DNA of 64,000 bases from an uncultured Erythrobacter sp. (GTDB taxonomy: Bacteria > Pseudomonadota > Alphaproteobacteria > Sphingomonadales > Sphingomonadaceae): assembly GCA_947495555.1 (NCBI GenBank), contig CANLZI010000001.1, forward strand, positions 1,464,861-1,528,860. Reading direction: 5' to 3'. The translations under genes were made by a program, and so were the position numbers. The notes beneath the pieces are model-generated. The model did not search any database and was not told the DNA's origin. It was given only the letters and a program-made list of their open reading frames with translations. Of this stretch, positions 7,240-16,206 are shown piece by piece (positions within the stretch are counted from its first letter, which is position 1; every line of letters begins with the position of its first letter).

Positions 7240-9315
7240 ATGACTTACAGGCTTGGCGTTGACGTTGGCGGGACATTCACCGACCTGCTGCTGTTCGACG
7301 AAGACACCGGAAATTTTTGGCGGCACAAAACACCATCTACGCCGCATGATAGCTCGGAAGGCATTCTGAACGGGGTGCAAGCAATCACTGCCGAAGCGGG
7401 CGTTGCAGCCAAGGATATCGCCTATTTCCTGCACGGCACAACGGTTGCCACCAACGCCGTGCTGGAAGGCAAGGGATCGCGCGTCGGCCTGATCGTGACC
7501 GAAGGCTATCGCGATGTCATGCAGATCGCGCGAAGCTTTGTGCCTGGCGGCTTGGCCGCTTGGATCGTGTGGCCCAAGCCGCAGCCGCTGGCAGCTTTGG
7601 AAGACACGCTGGAAGTGCCCGGCCGGATGGATGCCGATGGCAATGAAGTGCGCCCTCTGGACGAAGATGCCGTGCGCGCTGTGCTGGAAAAACTGAAAGG
7701 CCAAGGCATCGAAGCGCTGACCGTCAGCCTGATCAATGCCTATGTAAATGGAGCGCAGGAAAAACGCATCGGCGAGATCGCCGCCGAGGTTTTGGGCGAT
7801 GCGATCCCTGTCTCACTCAGCCATGAAGTGCTGCCTGAAATGCAGGAATATGAGCGCACGCTGTCCACCGTTGCCAATGCAGCGGTGCGGCCCGTAGTTG
7901 GCAAATATGTTTCGAATTTGCGCAACCGGTTGGAAGACGAAGGGTTGGAAGGAAAACTGTCGCTGCTGCGTTCTGATGGCGGATTGATGAGCAGTCAGAA
8001 AGCCGAGGAACACCCCGTCAATATTCTGATGTCTGGTCCGGCTGGCGGCGTTACCGGCGCATTGTGGGTGGGCAAAAATGCCGGGATCAAAAACATTCTG
8101 ACGCTGGATGTGGGTGGGACATCCACCGATGTCGCCTTGATCGAAGGATTGGAACCACGCCGGCAACGCACCACCGAAGTGGGTCACTTGTCCGTTCGCG
8201 CATCTGCCCTGGATGTGAAAACGGTGGGCGCGGGCGGCGGCTCCATCGCTCACGTTCCCGAACTGACCAAGGCGCTGCGGGTTGGCCCCGAAAGTGCCGG
8301 TGCGGTTCCTGGCCCGGTGGCCTATGGCAAGGGCGGCGAATTGCCGACCGTGACCGATGCCAATGTGGTGTTAGGCTATCTGCCCGAGGACCTTCTGGGC
8401 GGATCATTTAAACTGGACCGTGAAGGCGCCAAGAAAGCGGTGCAGACCGTGGCCGATGCGCTGGGCATTGAACTGATGGAGGCCGCGCGCGGCATCATCG
8501 ATATCGTGAACGAGAATATGTTCGGCGCTCTGCGCATGATCAGTGTCCAGCAAGGATATGATCCGCGCGACTTTGCCGTCATGGGGTTTGGCGGCGCTGG
8601 CCCCTTGCATGTCAATGCGGTGGCCAAATTGATGGGCAGCTGGCCTGCTGTATCGCCGGTTTCGCCAGGCGTTTTGTGCGCATTGGGTGATGCCACCACG
8701 CGGATGCGGACCGAGACCGCCCGCAGTTTCTCGAAATTGGCAAAGGATACCAGCGTTGCTGATCTGAAGGCCGTTTTGGACGAAATGAGCGAGCAAACGC
8801 GCAGCGAATTGCTGGGTGATGGCATTCCCGAAGATCAGATCACCAGCGAGTTTGAGGTGGATATCCGCTATGCCGGACAAGCCTTTGAAGTGCCGCTGAC
8901 CATCGACAAGAGCATTCTGGATGCTGATGGGATCGAGGGTATTTTGAAGCGGTTTGATGATGAACATCGCCGCCTGTTCACCTTCAACATGGATACTCCG
9001 CACGAAATCGTGAACCTGCGGGCGGTCGCCATGGGTGAAGCGCCTGCTCTGCCAGCCAAACTGCTGGAGAAGGGCGACGGTGATCCATCAGCGGCCAAGA
9101 TCCGCGATCACAGTTTGTGGATGGATGGGCGCGAGCAGCAAGGTGCGATCTATGATCGGGCCAAACTGCGACAAGGGGACATCATCCCCGGGCCCGCCGT
9201 CATAACCGAAATGGACAGCACAACCTTGGTCGAAAGCGGCTGCACCGCCAGCGTCGATCACGTGGGCAATATCCTCATCAACCCCAATCCCATTCATTCT
9301 GGCAAGGAGGGCTGA
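7240..9315 (+). CDS. hyuA: Hydantoinase/oxoprolinase HyuA-type subunit
   Basis: The 691-residue protein opens with YRLGVDVGGTFTDLLLF, the ATP-binding actin-fold motif of N-methylhydantoinase A, 5-oxoprolinase and acetone/acetophenone carboxylase subunits. Later landmarks are LHGTTVATNAVLEGKG, RSDGGLMS, ILMSGPAGGVTGA, LTLDVGGTSTDVALI and VMGFGGAGPLH. With HyuB it forms an ATP-dependent enzyme that opens a lactam or carboxylates a ketone. No small AcxC-like subunit is seen, so a hydantoinase/oxoprolinase-type reaction is more likely than acetone carboxylation, but this is not settled. Confidence 0.92.
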   Translation: MTYRLGVDVGGTFTDLLLFDEDTGNFWRHKTPSTPHDSSEGILNGVQAITAEAGVAAKDIAYFLHGTTVATNAVLEGKGSRVGLIVTEGYRDVMQIARSFVPGGLAAWIVWPKPQPLAALEDTLEVPGRMDADGNEVRPLDEDAVRAVLEKLKGQGIEALTVSLINAYVNGAQEKRIGEIAAEVLGDAIPVSLSHEVLPEMQEYERTLSTVANAAVRPVVGKYVSNLRNRLEDEGLEGKLSLLRSDGGLMSSQKAEEHPVNILMSGPAGGVTGALWVGKNAGIKNILTLDVGGTSTDVALIEGLEPRRQRTTEVGHLSVRASALDVKTVGAGGGSIAHVPELTKALRVGPESAGAVPGPVAYGKGGELPTVTDANVVLGYLPEDLLGGSFKLDREGAKKAVQTVADALGIELMEAARGIIDIVNENMFGALRMISVQQGYDPRDFAVMGFGGAGPLHVNAVAKLMGSWPAVSPVSPGVLCALGDATTRMRTETARSFSKLAKDTSVADLKAVLDEMSEQTRSELLGDGIPEDQITSEFEVDIRYAGQAFEVPLTIDKSILDADGIEGILKRFDDEHRRLFTFNMDTPHEIVNLRAVAMGEAPALPAKLLEKGDGDPSAAKIRDHSLWMDGREQQGAIYDRAKLRQGDIIPGPAVITEMDSTTLVESGCTASVDHVGNILINPNPIHSGKEG

Positions 9316-9319
9316 ATCG

Positions 9320-11221
9320 ATGCCGGCACAAATCATCGAGACCAACAAAACGCCGTTTGAAAAAATCGCCATCGATCCGGTCACTTTGGACATTATCGAG
9401 AACGCGCTGCGCAATGCTCGCATAGAAATGGATGCCACCTTGGTGCGCACCGCTATGTCGCCCGGCATCCGCGAGCAAGGCGATGCCTTCCCGCTAATCG
9501 CAGACCCTGCGGGCAAGATGATCGTGGGCCAGTTCGGCAGCTTTATCGACGGCTTCCTCAAAGGATTTGAGGGCACGATCGAGGATGGAGACATGATTTT
9601 CCTGTCCGATCCCTATTCCTGCGATGGCGCGGTCAGCCACTCCAACGATTGGCTGGTGTTGTTGCCGATCTTCAAGGATGGCCGCCTGATCGCCTATACC
9701 GCCATGTTTGGTCACCAATCCGATATTGGCGGCAGCGTGCCTGGGTCCATGCCCATCGGGGCCAGTTCTATCTTCGAAGAAGGGGTGCGGATCCCTCCCG
9801 TGAAAATCTGGAAGAAGGGCGAATATAATGACGATCTGATGAAGCTCGTCATGCACCAAACGCGCAAGCCCGATTGGTGTCAGGCCGATCTGAACGCCTT
9901 GATCGCCAGTTGCCGGGTCGCCTCCAAGCGCGTGCTGGAAATGGCCGAGCGGTTTGGTGATGATGTGTATGTTTCGGCTACGCAAGAATTGCTGGCGCGC
10001 AACCACCGCGCGATGAAGGCATTGCTGCTGCAGGCGGTGGGTGAAAGCCCGGTCAGCTTCGAAGATTATCTGTGTGATGACGGCAAGGGATTTGGTCCAT
10101 ACAAGATCAAATGTTCGATGTGGCGCGAGGGCGAGAAGGTCATTCTCGACTTTGACGGCACCGATCCGCAATCCGCTGCATCGATCAATTTCCTGCTCAA
10201 TGAGAACATGTTCAAGATGTTCTTCGGCATCTACATGATCATGGTCTTTGACCCGCAGATCCTGTTCAACGATGGCTTCTATGATCTGATCGAAGTGCGC
10301 ATCCCCAAGGGATCGCTGCTCAAGCCGCAATTCCCCGCAGCGCTGTCAGGCCGGACCCATGCCTTGGGCCGGATTTTTGACATTCTGGGCGGTTTGCTTG
10401 GCCAAGGCTCGCCCGAATTTCTCAACGCAGCAGGCTTCAGTTCCAGCCCGCATCTGTTCTATTCAGGCTGGGACAATCGCGAGGCGACCAAGGGCGATTG
10501 GTTCCAGCTGTTCCAAATCGGCTTTGGCGGGATTCCGGGCAGACCTTTGGGTGATGGGCCAGACGGACATTCACTATGGCCGGGCTTTACCAATGTGCCC
10601 AACGAATTCCTGGAACGCTATTTCCCGATGCGGATCGAGCGGTATTCGACCGAGCCGGACAGCGGCGGTGCCGGATTGCATCGCGGCGGCAATGGTATTC
10701 GGATGAGCTATCGCTTCCTGGCTGATGGCAGTATCGCCATCCATGATGATCGTTGGTTTGTACCGCCATGGGGCGTCAATGGCGGCCATCCGGGCAAGCG
10801 CGCGCGCAAGATCCTCGAGAAAGCCGACGGGACCACCCAGATTGTTGGCAATAAGATCGAGGATGTTCCGGTTGAAGAAGGCGATATGCTGCACTTCATC
10901 ACCTGGGGCGGCGGCGGTTGGGGCGACCCGCTGGAACGCGATCCCGATCTGGTCGGTCTGGAAATTCGCCAAGGGCTGGTGACGCCAGAGGGCGCCAAGG
11001 ATTATGGCGTGGTGGCCGATGCGGACGGAGTGATAGACGCTGAACCGACCCAAGCGTTGCGGGCAGAGATGACCGCCAATCGCGGAGAGCTGGCCTTGTT
11101 CGATTATGGCCCCGGCATTGAAACTCTGCGGGCCAATTGTCTGGAGGAAACCGGACTTCCCGCTCCGCAACAACCACTATGGCAAGACCATGCAACCAAT
11201 CAGGCCGAAGCAGCCGAATGA
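9320..11221 (+). CDS. hyuB: Hydantoinase/oxoprolinase HyuB-type subunit
   Basis: This 633-residue protein is the usual partner of HyuA and begins 4 bp after it. It shows family landmarks: DPVTLDIIENALRNARIEMDAT, AMSPGIREQGDAFPLIADPAG, FLSDPYSCDGAVSHSNDW, GHQSDIGGSVPGS, and near the C-terminus SGGAGLHRGGNGI plus the GGGGWGDPLERDP ending typical of HyuB. It supplies the second half of the ATP-dependent complex in the cytoplasm. Its stop overlaps the start of the downstream oxidoreductase (ATGA), so the three genes are coupled. Confidence 0.92.
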   Translation: MPAQIIETNKTPFEKIAIDPVTLDIIENALRNARIEMDATLVRTAMSPGIREQGDAFPLIADPAGKMIVGQFGSFIDGFLKGFEGTIEDGDMIFLSDPYSCDGAVSHSNDWLVLLPIFKDGRLIAYTAMFGHQSDIGGSVPGSMPIGASSIFEEGVRIPPVKIWKKGEYNDDLMKLVMHQTRKPDWCQADLNALIASCRVASKRVLEMAERFGDDVYVSATQELLARNHRAMKALLLQAVGESPVSFEDYLCDDGKGFGPYKIKCSMWREGEKVILDFDGTDPQSAASINFLLNENMFKMFFGIYMIMVFDPQILFNDGFYDLIEVRIPKGSLLKPQFPAALSGRTHALGRIFDILGGLLGQGSPEFLNAAGFSSSPHLFYSGWDNREATKGDWFQLFQIGFGGIPGRPLGDGPDGHSLWPGFTNVPNEFLERYFPMRIERYSTEPDSGGAGLHRGGNGIRMSYRFLADGSIAIHDDRWFVPPWGVNGGHPGKRARKILEKADGTTQIVGNKIEDVPVEEGDMLHFITWGGGGWGDPLERDPDLVGLEIRQGLVTPEGAKDYGVVADADGVIDAEPTQALRAEMTANRGELALFDYGPGIETLRANCLEETGLPAPQQPLWQDHATNQAEAAE

Positions 11222-12195
11222 CCTGTCGCCGCATTGTCATCAAGTCTCTTGGTGGGCCGGAAGTCATTGAAATAGAGGATGTTTCTGTCCCTTCTCCCGC
11301 AGCGGGTGAGGTGTTAATCGAGCAAAGCGCGATTGGGCTGAACTTCATCGATACCTACCACCGCACGGGCCTCTATCCGATAGAACTGCCCAGCGGCTTG
11401 GGACTTGAGGCCGCCGGGCGCGTAGCCGAGCTTGGCGATGGCGTGACTGATCTGCAGGTTGGTGACCGCGTCGCCTATATGGGACCGGGTTTGGGGGCCT
11501 ATGCCACCCACCGCGTGATGCCAGCCGCGGCCATGTTCAAACTGCCCGACAGCGTGACCGACGACATGGCAGCCGCCGCCATTTTGAAAGCGGCCACCAC
11601 CGAAGGGTTGGTCGAACGCTGCGCCAATGTGAGCGAAGGTGACACAGTGCTGGTTCACGCCGCTGCGGGCGGTGTCGGCCTGATCATGGTGCAATGGCTG
11701 GCGGCATTGGGCGTTACAGTGATTGGCACCACCTCCAGCGCTGACAAGGCCGAACTGGCGCGCAAAGCCGGGGCCAGCCATGTGATCCGCTATGATCAGG
11801 ATGATATTGTTCCAGCCGTGCAGGATCTGACCGATGGCAAGGGTGTGCCGACCGTGTTTGACGGAGTGGGCAAGTCGACCTTTGAAAGCTCTTTGCAATG
11901 TCTCTCACCACGCGGGCTGCTGGTCAGCTTTGGTAATGCCAGCGGCGCGGTCGATGGGGTCAATCTGGGCATTCTGGCGCAGCATGGATCGCTGTTCGTA
12001 ACGCGGCCAACGCTGATGCATTATTACATGACGCCGGATGACCGAGCGACAGGAATTGCGAGGGTGTGGGAAATGCTGGCTTCGGGCAAGGTCGAGATCA
12101 CGATTGGCCAGACCTATCCTCTGGCCGAGGCCGCGCAGGCCCACATCGATCTGGCAGCGCGTAAGACAATCGGGTCCAGCCTTCTCATTCCTTGA
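11218..12195 (+). CDS. Quinone oxidoreductase-like zinc-independent MDR
   Basis: Starting at the ATG that overlaps the hyuB stop, this 325-residue protein is a medium-chain dehydrogenase/reductase of the quinone oxidoreductase (QOR) branch. It has an N-terminal GroES-like fold (LIEQSAIGLNFIDTYHRTG; LGLEAAGRV) and a Rossmann half with VLVHAAAGGVGLIMVQW and NADPH-site residues. It lacks the structural-zinc cysteines of alcohol dehydrogenases. It should reduce an enone or quinone with NADPH, and is probably part of the same catabolic operon. Confidence 0.9.
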   Translation: MTCRRIVIKSLGGPEVIEIEDVSVPSPAAGEVLIEQSAIGLNFIDTYHRTGLYPIELPSGLGLEAAGRVAELGDGVTDLQVGDRVAYMGPGLGAYATHRVMPAAAMFKLPDSVTDDMAAAAILKAATTEGLVERCANVSEGDTVLVHAAAGGVGLIMVQWLAALGVTVIGTTSSADKAELARKAGASHVIRYDQDDIVPAVQDLTDGKGVPTVFDGVGKSTFESSLQCLSPRGLLVSFGNASGAVDGVNLGILAQHGSLFVTRPTLMHYYMTPDDRATGIARVWEMLASGKVEITIGQTYPLAEAAQAHIDLAARKTIGSSLLIP

Positions 12196-12216
12196 TCGAG
12201 CCAATTGGTCCGGCAG

Positions 12217-12516
12217 TTACTCTGCCAAATCTTGCGCCCACTCGCCAAACAGCGGGCGGAACTCGTCGGCTCTGATCGATTGCCATACCCCGACCGAGAA
12301 ATAGGGGATCGCCTCCAGCTTTTCGCGCGCGCCGGCCTCATCATCGGCCTTGATGATCAGCAGCGATCCGACAATTGCATCGCCCTTGGCCAGCGGTCCG
12401 GCGACGGCAAAATCCTCGCTATGTTCAGCGAAATGCTTGTGCAGCGCATCTTCTGTGTGCTCGCGGAACACCGCACCATGCTCGCCATCGCGGCAGTAAA
12501 AGGCAAACAAAGGCAT
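12217..12516 (-). CDS. YciI-like protein
   Basis: The 99-residue protein matches the YciI fold: an N-terminal FAFYCRDGEHG strand, HTEDALHKHFAEHSEDFAVAGPLA, GSLLIIKADDEAGAREKLEAIPY and a final WQSIRADEFRPLFG. Members have a conserved His/Asp pair and are often small dehydrochlorinases or muconolactone-isomerase-like enzymes, frequently attached to catabolic clusters. It converges on the quinone oxidoreductase gene. The substrate is unknown. Confidence 0.82.
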   Translation of the reverse strand: MPLFAFYCRDGEHGAVFREHTEDALHKHFAEHSEDFAVAGPLAKGDAIVGSLLIIKADDEAGAREKLEAIPYFSVGVWQSIRADEFRPLFGEWAQDLAE

Positions 12517-12708
12517 CAGCGAAACTCCGGCTTATGTTTCTCGACAAAGGCGCGTGTTCTCTAGGCAGAAGCGCTGCTGATCTCTTCGTCATCTTCCCCT
12601 TTGCCGTCAAGCGCCTACCTGCCTCGGCGACTTCGACCTAGCCCGCAAGAAAGAGTGCTCTATGAACGGCAAGTCGGATTGATCAGCAGAGCCCTTCAAG
12701 CCGCAATT

Positions 12709-13590
12709 TTACTGCGTCCATGCCTCCAGCATTGTGTCGAGCGCATCGGTATCATCCGCTCCACCATCCTCATTCAAAGCCAGCGCAATCGCCCGCTCTG
12801 CATGCTGCGCATTCAATCCGCCAGCATGAGCCTGGGCTGCCATCTTATCCTTGATAGCCGCCACATCGGGGGCTGCACTATCTCCCAAGGCTTGGATGAT
12901 CCAGCCATCGCCATGGGCTCCCAAATTGCCTGCCTTGCAGGTCATCGCCGCAAACACGCCCTGTGCACCTTCCAACATATCCTGCGGTCCGGTGGCCCCA
13001 TAATGCACATGCAAAGCTGCATCGCGGCCGATGCGCACCGCGTTATAGACATGCCATGGGCCGGTCAGCAGATCGGGATGATGCTGAAAATGCAGCAATC
13101 CGCCTGCGACCGATCCAGCATTGCCCAAGGCGTTGGCATATTCCACGCCCGCAAATCCGATCACCGAACCAAAGGCCGCGCAAGCGCCAAACACGCCGCA
13201 AGTCGATGTGCCATGCCAAAGGCCAAAATGGTGATCATCCAGCGCGCCGCCAATCGCCAAAGCGGCCTCATACCCGCGCACAATTGCATCCAGGCGCGCC
13301 TCCATTGCGGCGCTGGGCATGCTGAGCGCGGCCGGGATTACGACTGGTCCTGGGTTGATATGATCCGAGCCATGCCCGGATTCCATCGCAATGTAAGCGC
13401 CGCCATAGGTCGCCCGCTCCCAGCCCCGCATAGACACAGCGCTGCCCAATGCGGCCGCCTCGCTATCGCGGCCACCGGCCACGCAGGCCAACCAGTCCAA
13501 CAGATGCACACGGGCCAAACCGCGCGACGCATCATCAACAGGCCGCGTCAGCCGGGTCGCCAATTGGGTGAGCAATGCTTCGCTCATCAT
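12709..13590 (-). CDS. Short MmgE/PrpD family protein
   Basis: From the ATG at 13590 (MMSEALLTQLA), preceded by an AAGGA site five bases away, the protein is about 293 residues. An in-frame ATG 60 bp upstream is less likely. The N-terminal half has MmgE/PrpD landmarks: ARVHLLDWLACVAGG, HINPGPVVIPAALSM, YEAALAIGGAL and YANALGNAGSVAGGLLHF. The usual C-terminal domain (full members are about 450 residues) is missing and the protein ends after an alanine-rich helix. It may be a dehydratase relative of the cluster or a reduced form; the downstream DNA holds no obvious rest of the gene. Confidence 0.75.
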   Translation of the reverse strand: MMSEALLTQLATRLTRPVDDASRGLARVHLLDWLACVAGGRDSEAAALGSAVSMRGWERATYGGAYIAMESGHGSDHINPGPVVIPAALSMPSAAMEARLDAIVRGYEAALAIGGALDDHHFGLWHGTSTCGVFGACAAFGSVIGFAGVEYANALGNAGSVAGGLLHFQHHPDLLTGPWHVYNAVRIGRDAALHVHYGATGPQDMLEGAQGVFAAMTCKAGNLGAHGDGWIIQALGDSAAPDVAAIKDKMAAQAHAGGLNAQHAERAIALALNEDGGADDTDALDTMLEAWTQ

Positions 13591-13763
13591 TCCTATCCTT
13601 ATGTCCCCGTTTCCGCTTTGCGATGCGAACATCCTTTTCAGGACCGTCACGGCATTCTTGCAAAGCCCTTAGGCGGTGGCATTGCCCATGGCCAGAGTTT
13701 GCGCGTGGCCCGGCCCGCATCAATTGGGTGTTGCGGGCAGGCACCCCTGATCGCTAGAAGCCC

Positions 13764-14300
13764 ATGACTATGGGTCGCTTTTTCGCAATGATTGTCGCGC
13801 TGCTGTCTTTGGGCTGGGCCACCCCGGCTCTGGCTGAGGTGCAGCTGAGCTTTCACAGCTTCAATGGCTCGGTCCTGTTTGGGCGCTATCCGCACGCTTT
13901 CGTGGTGCTGGAAGGAACTCTGGAAGAAACCGGGCAAGCGGTGAACGAGAATTTCGGTTTCACCGCCAAAAAGGTCAGCACGGCAATTTTGCGCGGCCCG
14001 GTCGAGCACGATATTTTGATCGAACAGCCCAAATATATCACCAAGACCAACCGCCATTTCACCATCACAATCAGCGATGCGCAATATCACGCAATCATGG
14101 CGGAGATGCGTGCATGGCGCGATGCTCCGGGCAAATATTACGATCTGGATACGCGCAACTGCATCCATTTTGTCGGCGAGATTGCGCGAATAATGGGGCT
14201 GAAGGTCGAGTATCCCAAAAAGATGCTGCGCCGACCGAAAAAGTGGCTCAACCATATCACCGAACTAAACCCGCAATTGGGCGCAAAACGGATCAAGTAA
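13764..14300 (+). CDS. Secreted hypothetical protein with Cys/His pair
   Basis: The 178-residue protein has a signal peptide (RFFAMIVALLSLGWATPALA, cleavage near residue 24). The mature part shows PHAFVVLEG (H44) and, late, DLDTRNCIHFVGEIARIMG (C133, H135). An early His strand and a later NC-x-H-F helix recall permuted NlpC/P60 (YiiX-like) cysteine hydrolases, but the order and spacing are only suggestive. It is monocistronic and probably periplasmic. Confidence 0.62.
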   Translation: MTMGRFFAMIVALLSLGWATPALAEVQLSFHSFNGSVLFGRYPHAFVVLEGTLEETGQAVNENFGFTAKKVSTAILRGPVEHDILIEQPKYITKTNRHFTITISDAQYHAIMAEMRAWRDAPGKYYDLDTRNCIHFVGEIARIMGLKVEYPKKMLRRPKKWLNHITELNPQLGAKRIK

Positions 14301-14340
14301 AACTCAGATCGGCTATTGAGACGCTCGCTCGCGTCGCTGA

Positions 14341-14370
14341 ATGTCCATATTTGGGGTGGAAAGCGGACAT
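14341..14370. repeat. Dispersed hairpin repeat, copy 1
   Basis: The core GGGTGGAAAGCGGAC is shared with copies at 14941 and 15391. Here ATGTCC (14341-14346) and GGACAT (14365-14370) form a stem. The three copies bracket two small hypothetical genes. I recall similar elements being common in Erythrobacter-type genomes, but did not check. Confidence 0.6.
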
Positions 14371-14372
14371 GG

Positions 14373-14906
14373 TCAATTGGGCGAAGATTCAGTCCGAAAA
14401 TGTGTCATCGCCACCATGGCTTCATCAAATGTGTGATCGGTTCCCGTCAGCGGAATAGCAAAGTCGCCACCTGTCAATTTTCTGTTTGCTTTAGCTAGGA
14501 ACCCTGCGGCGCCTTTTGCCGGAAACTGTTCAGGGTTCCTGAGATGCAGTATGATCCATTTCTGACCGCGGTTGTTCCAAGTTGTGAGATCGATGATCTC
14601 TGTCCAGGGAATTAGTGCTGCAGAGCAATGAGCAGATTTGATTCCGCTGGAATCGACGATGAGTTGCGGCTTTTTGTCGAATAGCTTCGTGCCGATGCTC
14701 AATGTGATAGGGATCTGGATCATTAACAAGAGCCAGCCTGCAGCCAACGAAAACTCGTCTGGAAGCCGTCGCCTAGGTTCGTCTACTAAGGGTTGTATTT
14801 CTCCAAACGCGCCCACTAATGTCAAACCAATCGCTGCTAAACCAGCAGACAAAAGCAGAAGCAACGCCAAACGCCAACGAGAATAGTAAACTACGAGATC
14901 TTCCAT
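14373..14906 (-). CDS. Membrane-anchored hypothetical (STM3941-like)
   Basis: This 177-residue protein has two hydrophobic segments (ALLLLLSAGLAAIGLTLVGAF; AAGWLLLMIQIPITLSIG) followed by a compact domain with LIVDSSGIKSAHC, LIPWTEIIDLTTW and WIILHLRNPEQF. That layout (YYSRWRLALLLL start, two helices, PH-like strand series) resembles the STM3941 family of unknown function. The gene is bounded by two copies of the dispersed hairpin repeat, which suggests it arrived as a small insert. Confidence 0.6.
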   Translation of the reverse strand: MEDLVVYYSRWRLALLLLLSAGLAAIGLTLVGAFGEIQPLVDEPRRRLPDEFSLAAGWLLLMIQIPITLSIGTKLFDKKPQLIVDSSGIKSAHCSAALIPWTEIIDLTTWNNRGQKWIILHLRNPEQFPAKGAAGFLAKANRKLTGGDFAIPLTGTDHTFDEAMVAMTHFRTESSPN

Positions 14907-14940
14907 TATGGCTTTCTATAGAACCTCGTAGCGCGCCTGC

Positions 14941-14960
14941 AAATGGGTGGAAAGCGGACC
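14941..14960. repeat. Dispersed hairpin repeat, copy 2
   Basis: AAATGGGTGGAAAGCGGACC repeats the core of copy 1 and copy 3. It lies between the two small minus-strand genes and abuts the 3' end of the second. The flanking stem is weaker here. Confidence 0.55.
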
Positions 14961-15340
14961 TATGGTGCGCATCGCTTCAAAGTCACGATGGTCGATGAAG
15001 AGAGAGGCTGGTTATGCAAGATCCTGATTTCGGTGGTGCCATCTGAAGACTGCACTGAAAGGCGCATCTGCCTGTCGGCTGACAGATAAGTCATCCCTTT
15101 TTGGCAAGGAGTCCGACCGACGCTTCCCCAACGGCAAATACTAATTGGCTGGAGGTCACTCTTGATCTGTCTACTTTGGCGGGAAATGCACTTCATCACA
15201 TTGCTTAGGCTTCGCTCACTATCAAAGCGCGTTGTCGAGGAATACTCATCCCCAGGCACGAAATTCCACACCAAGACTGCTCCGACGAGCAAAACGAAGA
15301 TAGCGAAACGGATTCTGATCAAGACGCGCCTCTGAAACAT
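14960..15340 (-). CDS. Hypothetical membrane-anchored protein
   Basis: The 126-residue ORF starts with a positively charged stretch and one hydrophobic helix (IRFAIFVLLVGAVLVWNFV), then a soluble, possibly periplasmic tail with four cysteines (KCISR, ICRW, TPCQ, KRCAP). No family is recognised. Its position between two copies of the dispersed repeat, with AT-richer sequence than the neighbours, suggests a strain-specific gene. Confidence 0.5.
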   Translation of the reverse strand: MFQRRVLIRIRFAIFVLLVGAVLVWNFVPGDEYSSTTRFDSERSLSNVMKCISRQSRQIKSDLQPISICRWGSVGRTPCQKGMTYLSADRQMRLSVQSSDGTTEIRILHNQPLSSSTIVTLKRCAP

Positions 15341-15383
15341 TCGAAAGATAATGCGTTGTTTCGCAGGAGGACTAGGCTGTCAA

Positions 15384-15410
15384 CGTCCGCAAATGGGTCG
15401 TTAGCGGACG
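15384..15410. repeat. Dispersed hairpin repeat, copy 3
   Basis: CGTCCGC (15384-15390) and GCGGACG (15404-15410) form a perfect 7-bp stem around AAATGGGTCGTTA. The loop and right arm repeat the core of the other two copies with small changes. Confidence 0.6.
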
Positions 15411-15549
15411 GTCGGATCTTGGCCGAGACGCTTAGACAACCGACGTTCTGGATTTGCACGCCCATAACCAGACCTTCTGTCAAAAATCTCCCACGGATAA
15501 ACTGCGCGCAAAGCTTGCCCCGCAGCCTTGCATCGGGAATCAGTCCCCT

Positions 15550-16104
15550 ATGGCGATTCTTTCAGACAAGTGGATCCGCGAACAGGCCCAGTCCAAGGGC
15601 ATGATCGAACCTTTCGTTGAAGCGCAAAGGCGCGACGGCTGCATCTCCTATGGGCTTAGCTCATACGGATATGACGCCCGCGTTGCGCCCGAATTCAAGA
15701 TCTTCACCAATGTGGATAGCAGCACGGTCGATCCCAAGAAATTCGATCCAAAGAATTTTGTCGATCGCGAAACGGACGTTTGCATCATCCCGCCCAATTC
15801 CTTCGCCTTGGCGCGCACAGTCGAATATTTCCGCGTGCCCGAAGATGTGCTGGTGATCTGCCTGGGCAAGAGCACCTATGCACGGTGCGGCATCATCGTG
15901 AATGTCACTCCGTTGGAGCCGGGCTGGGAAGGCCATGTGACGTTGGAATTTTCCAACACCACGCCGCTGCCGGCCAAGATTTACGCCAATGAAGGGGCCT
16001 GCCAATTCCTGTTCCTGCAGGGCAATGAGCGACCCGAAGTGACCTATGCCGATCGCGCGGGCAAATATATGGGCCAACGCGGCGTAACGCTTCCTAGGCT
16101 TTAG
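15550..16104 (+). CDS. dcd: dCTP deaminase
   Basis: From MAILSDKWI the protein is 184 residues, the normal Dcd length. It carries [62 protein letters not shown] (catalytic Glu) and [10 protein letters not shown], followed by a [19 protein letters not shown] tail. It deaminates dCTP to dUTP, the usual route to dTMP. An upstream in-frame ATG would add a non-conserved tail. Confidence 0.96.
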   Translation: MAILSDKWIREQAQSKGMIEPFVEAQRRDGCISYGLSSYGYDARVAPEFKIFTNVDSSTVDPKKFDPKNFVDRETDVCIIPPNSFALARTVEYFRVPEDVLVICLGKSTYARCGIIVNVTPLEPGWEGHVTLEFSNTTPLPAKIYANEGACQFLFLQGNERPEVTYADRAGKYMGQRGVTLPRL

Positions 16105-16206
16105 GGCCAAGCTGCAAGGCGCAAACAGCAGCAGGCCTACTTTCCGTAACGGCTTTGACTCTCGGCACGCCCGCGCCCATGCAGGTGAGCAAAGGAGAGC
16201 AATGCC

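Noticed and set aside
8064..11173. Several long ORFs antisense or out of frame to HyuA and HyuB
   Set aside because: They arise from high GC and codon bias; the HyuA and HyuB frames have clear motifs and an ATGA overlap with the next gene.
7240..11221. Acetone or acetophenone carboxylase for HyuA/HyuB
   Set aside because: The small third subunit of acetone carboxylase is not seen, and the lengths fit hydantoinase/oxoprolinase types better.
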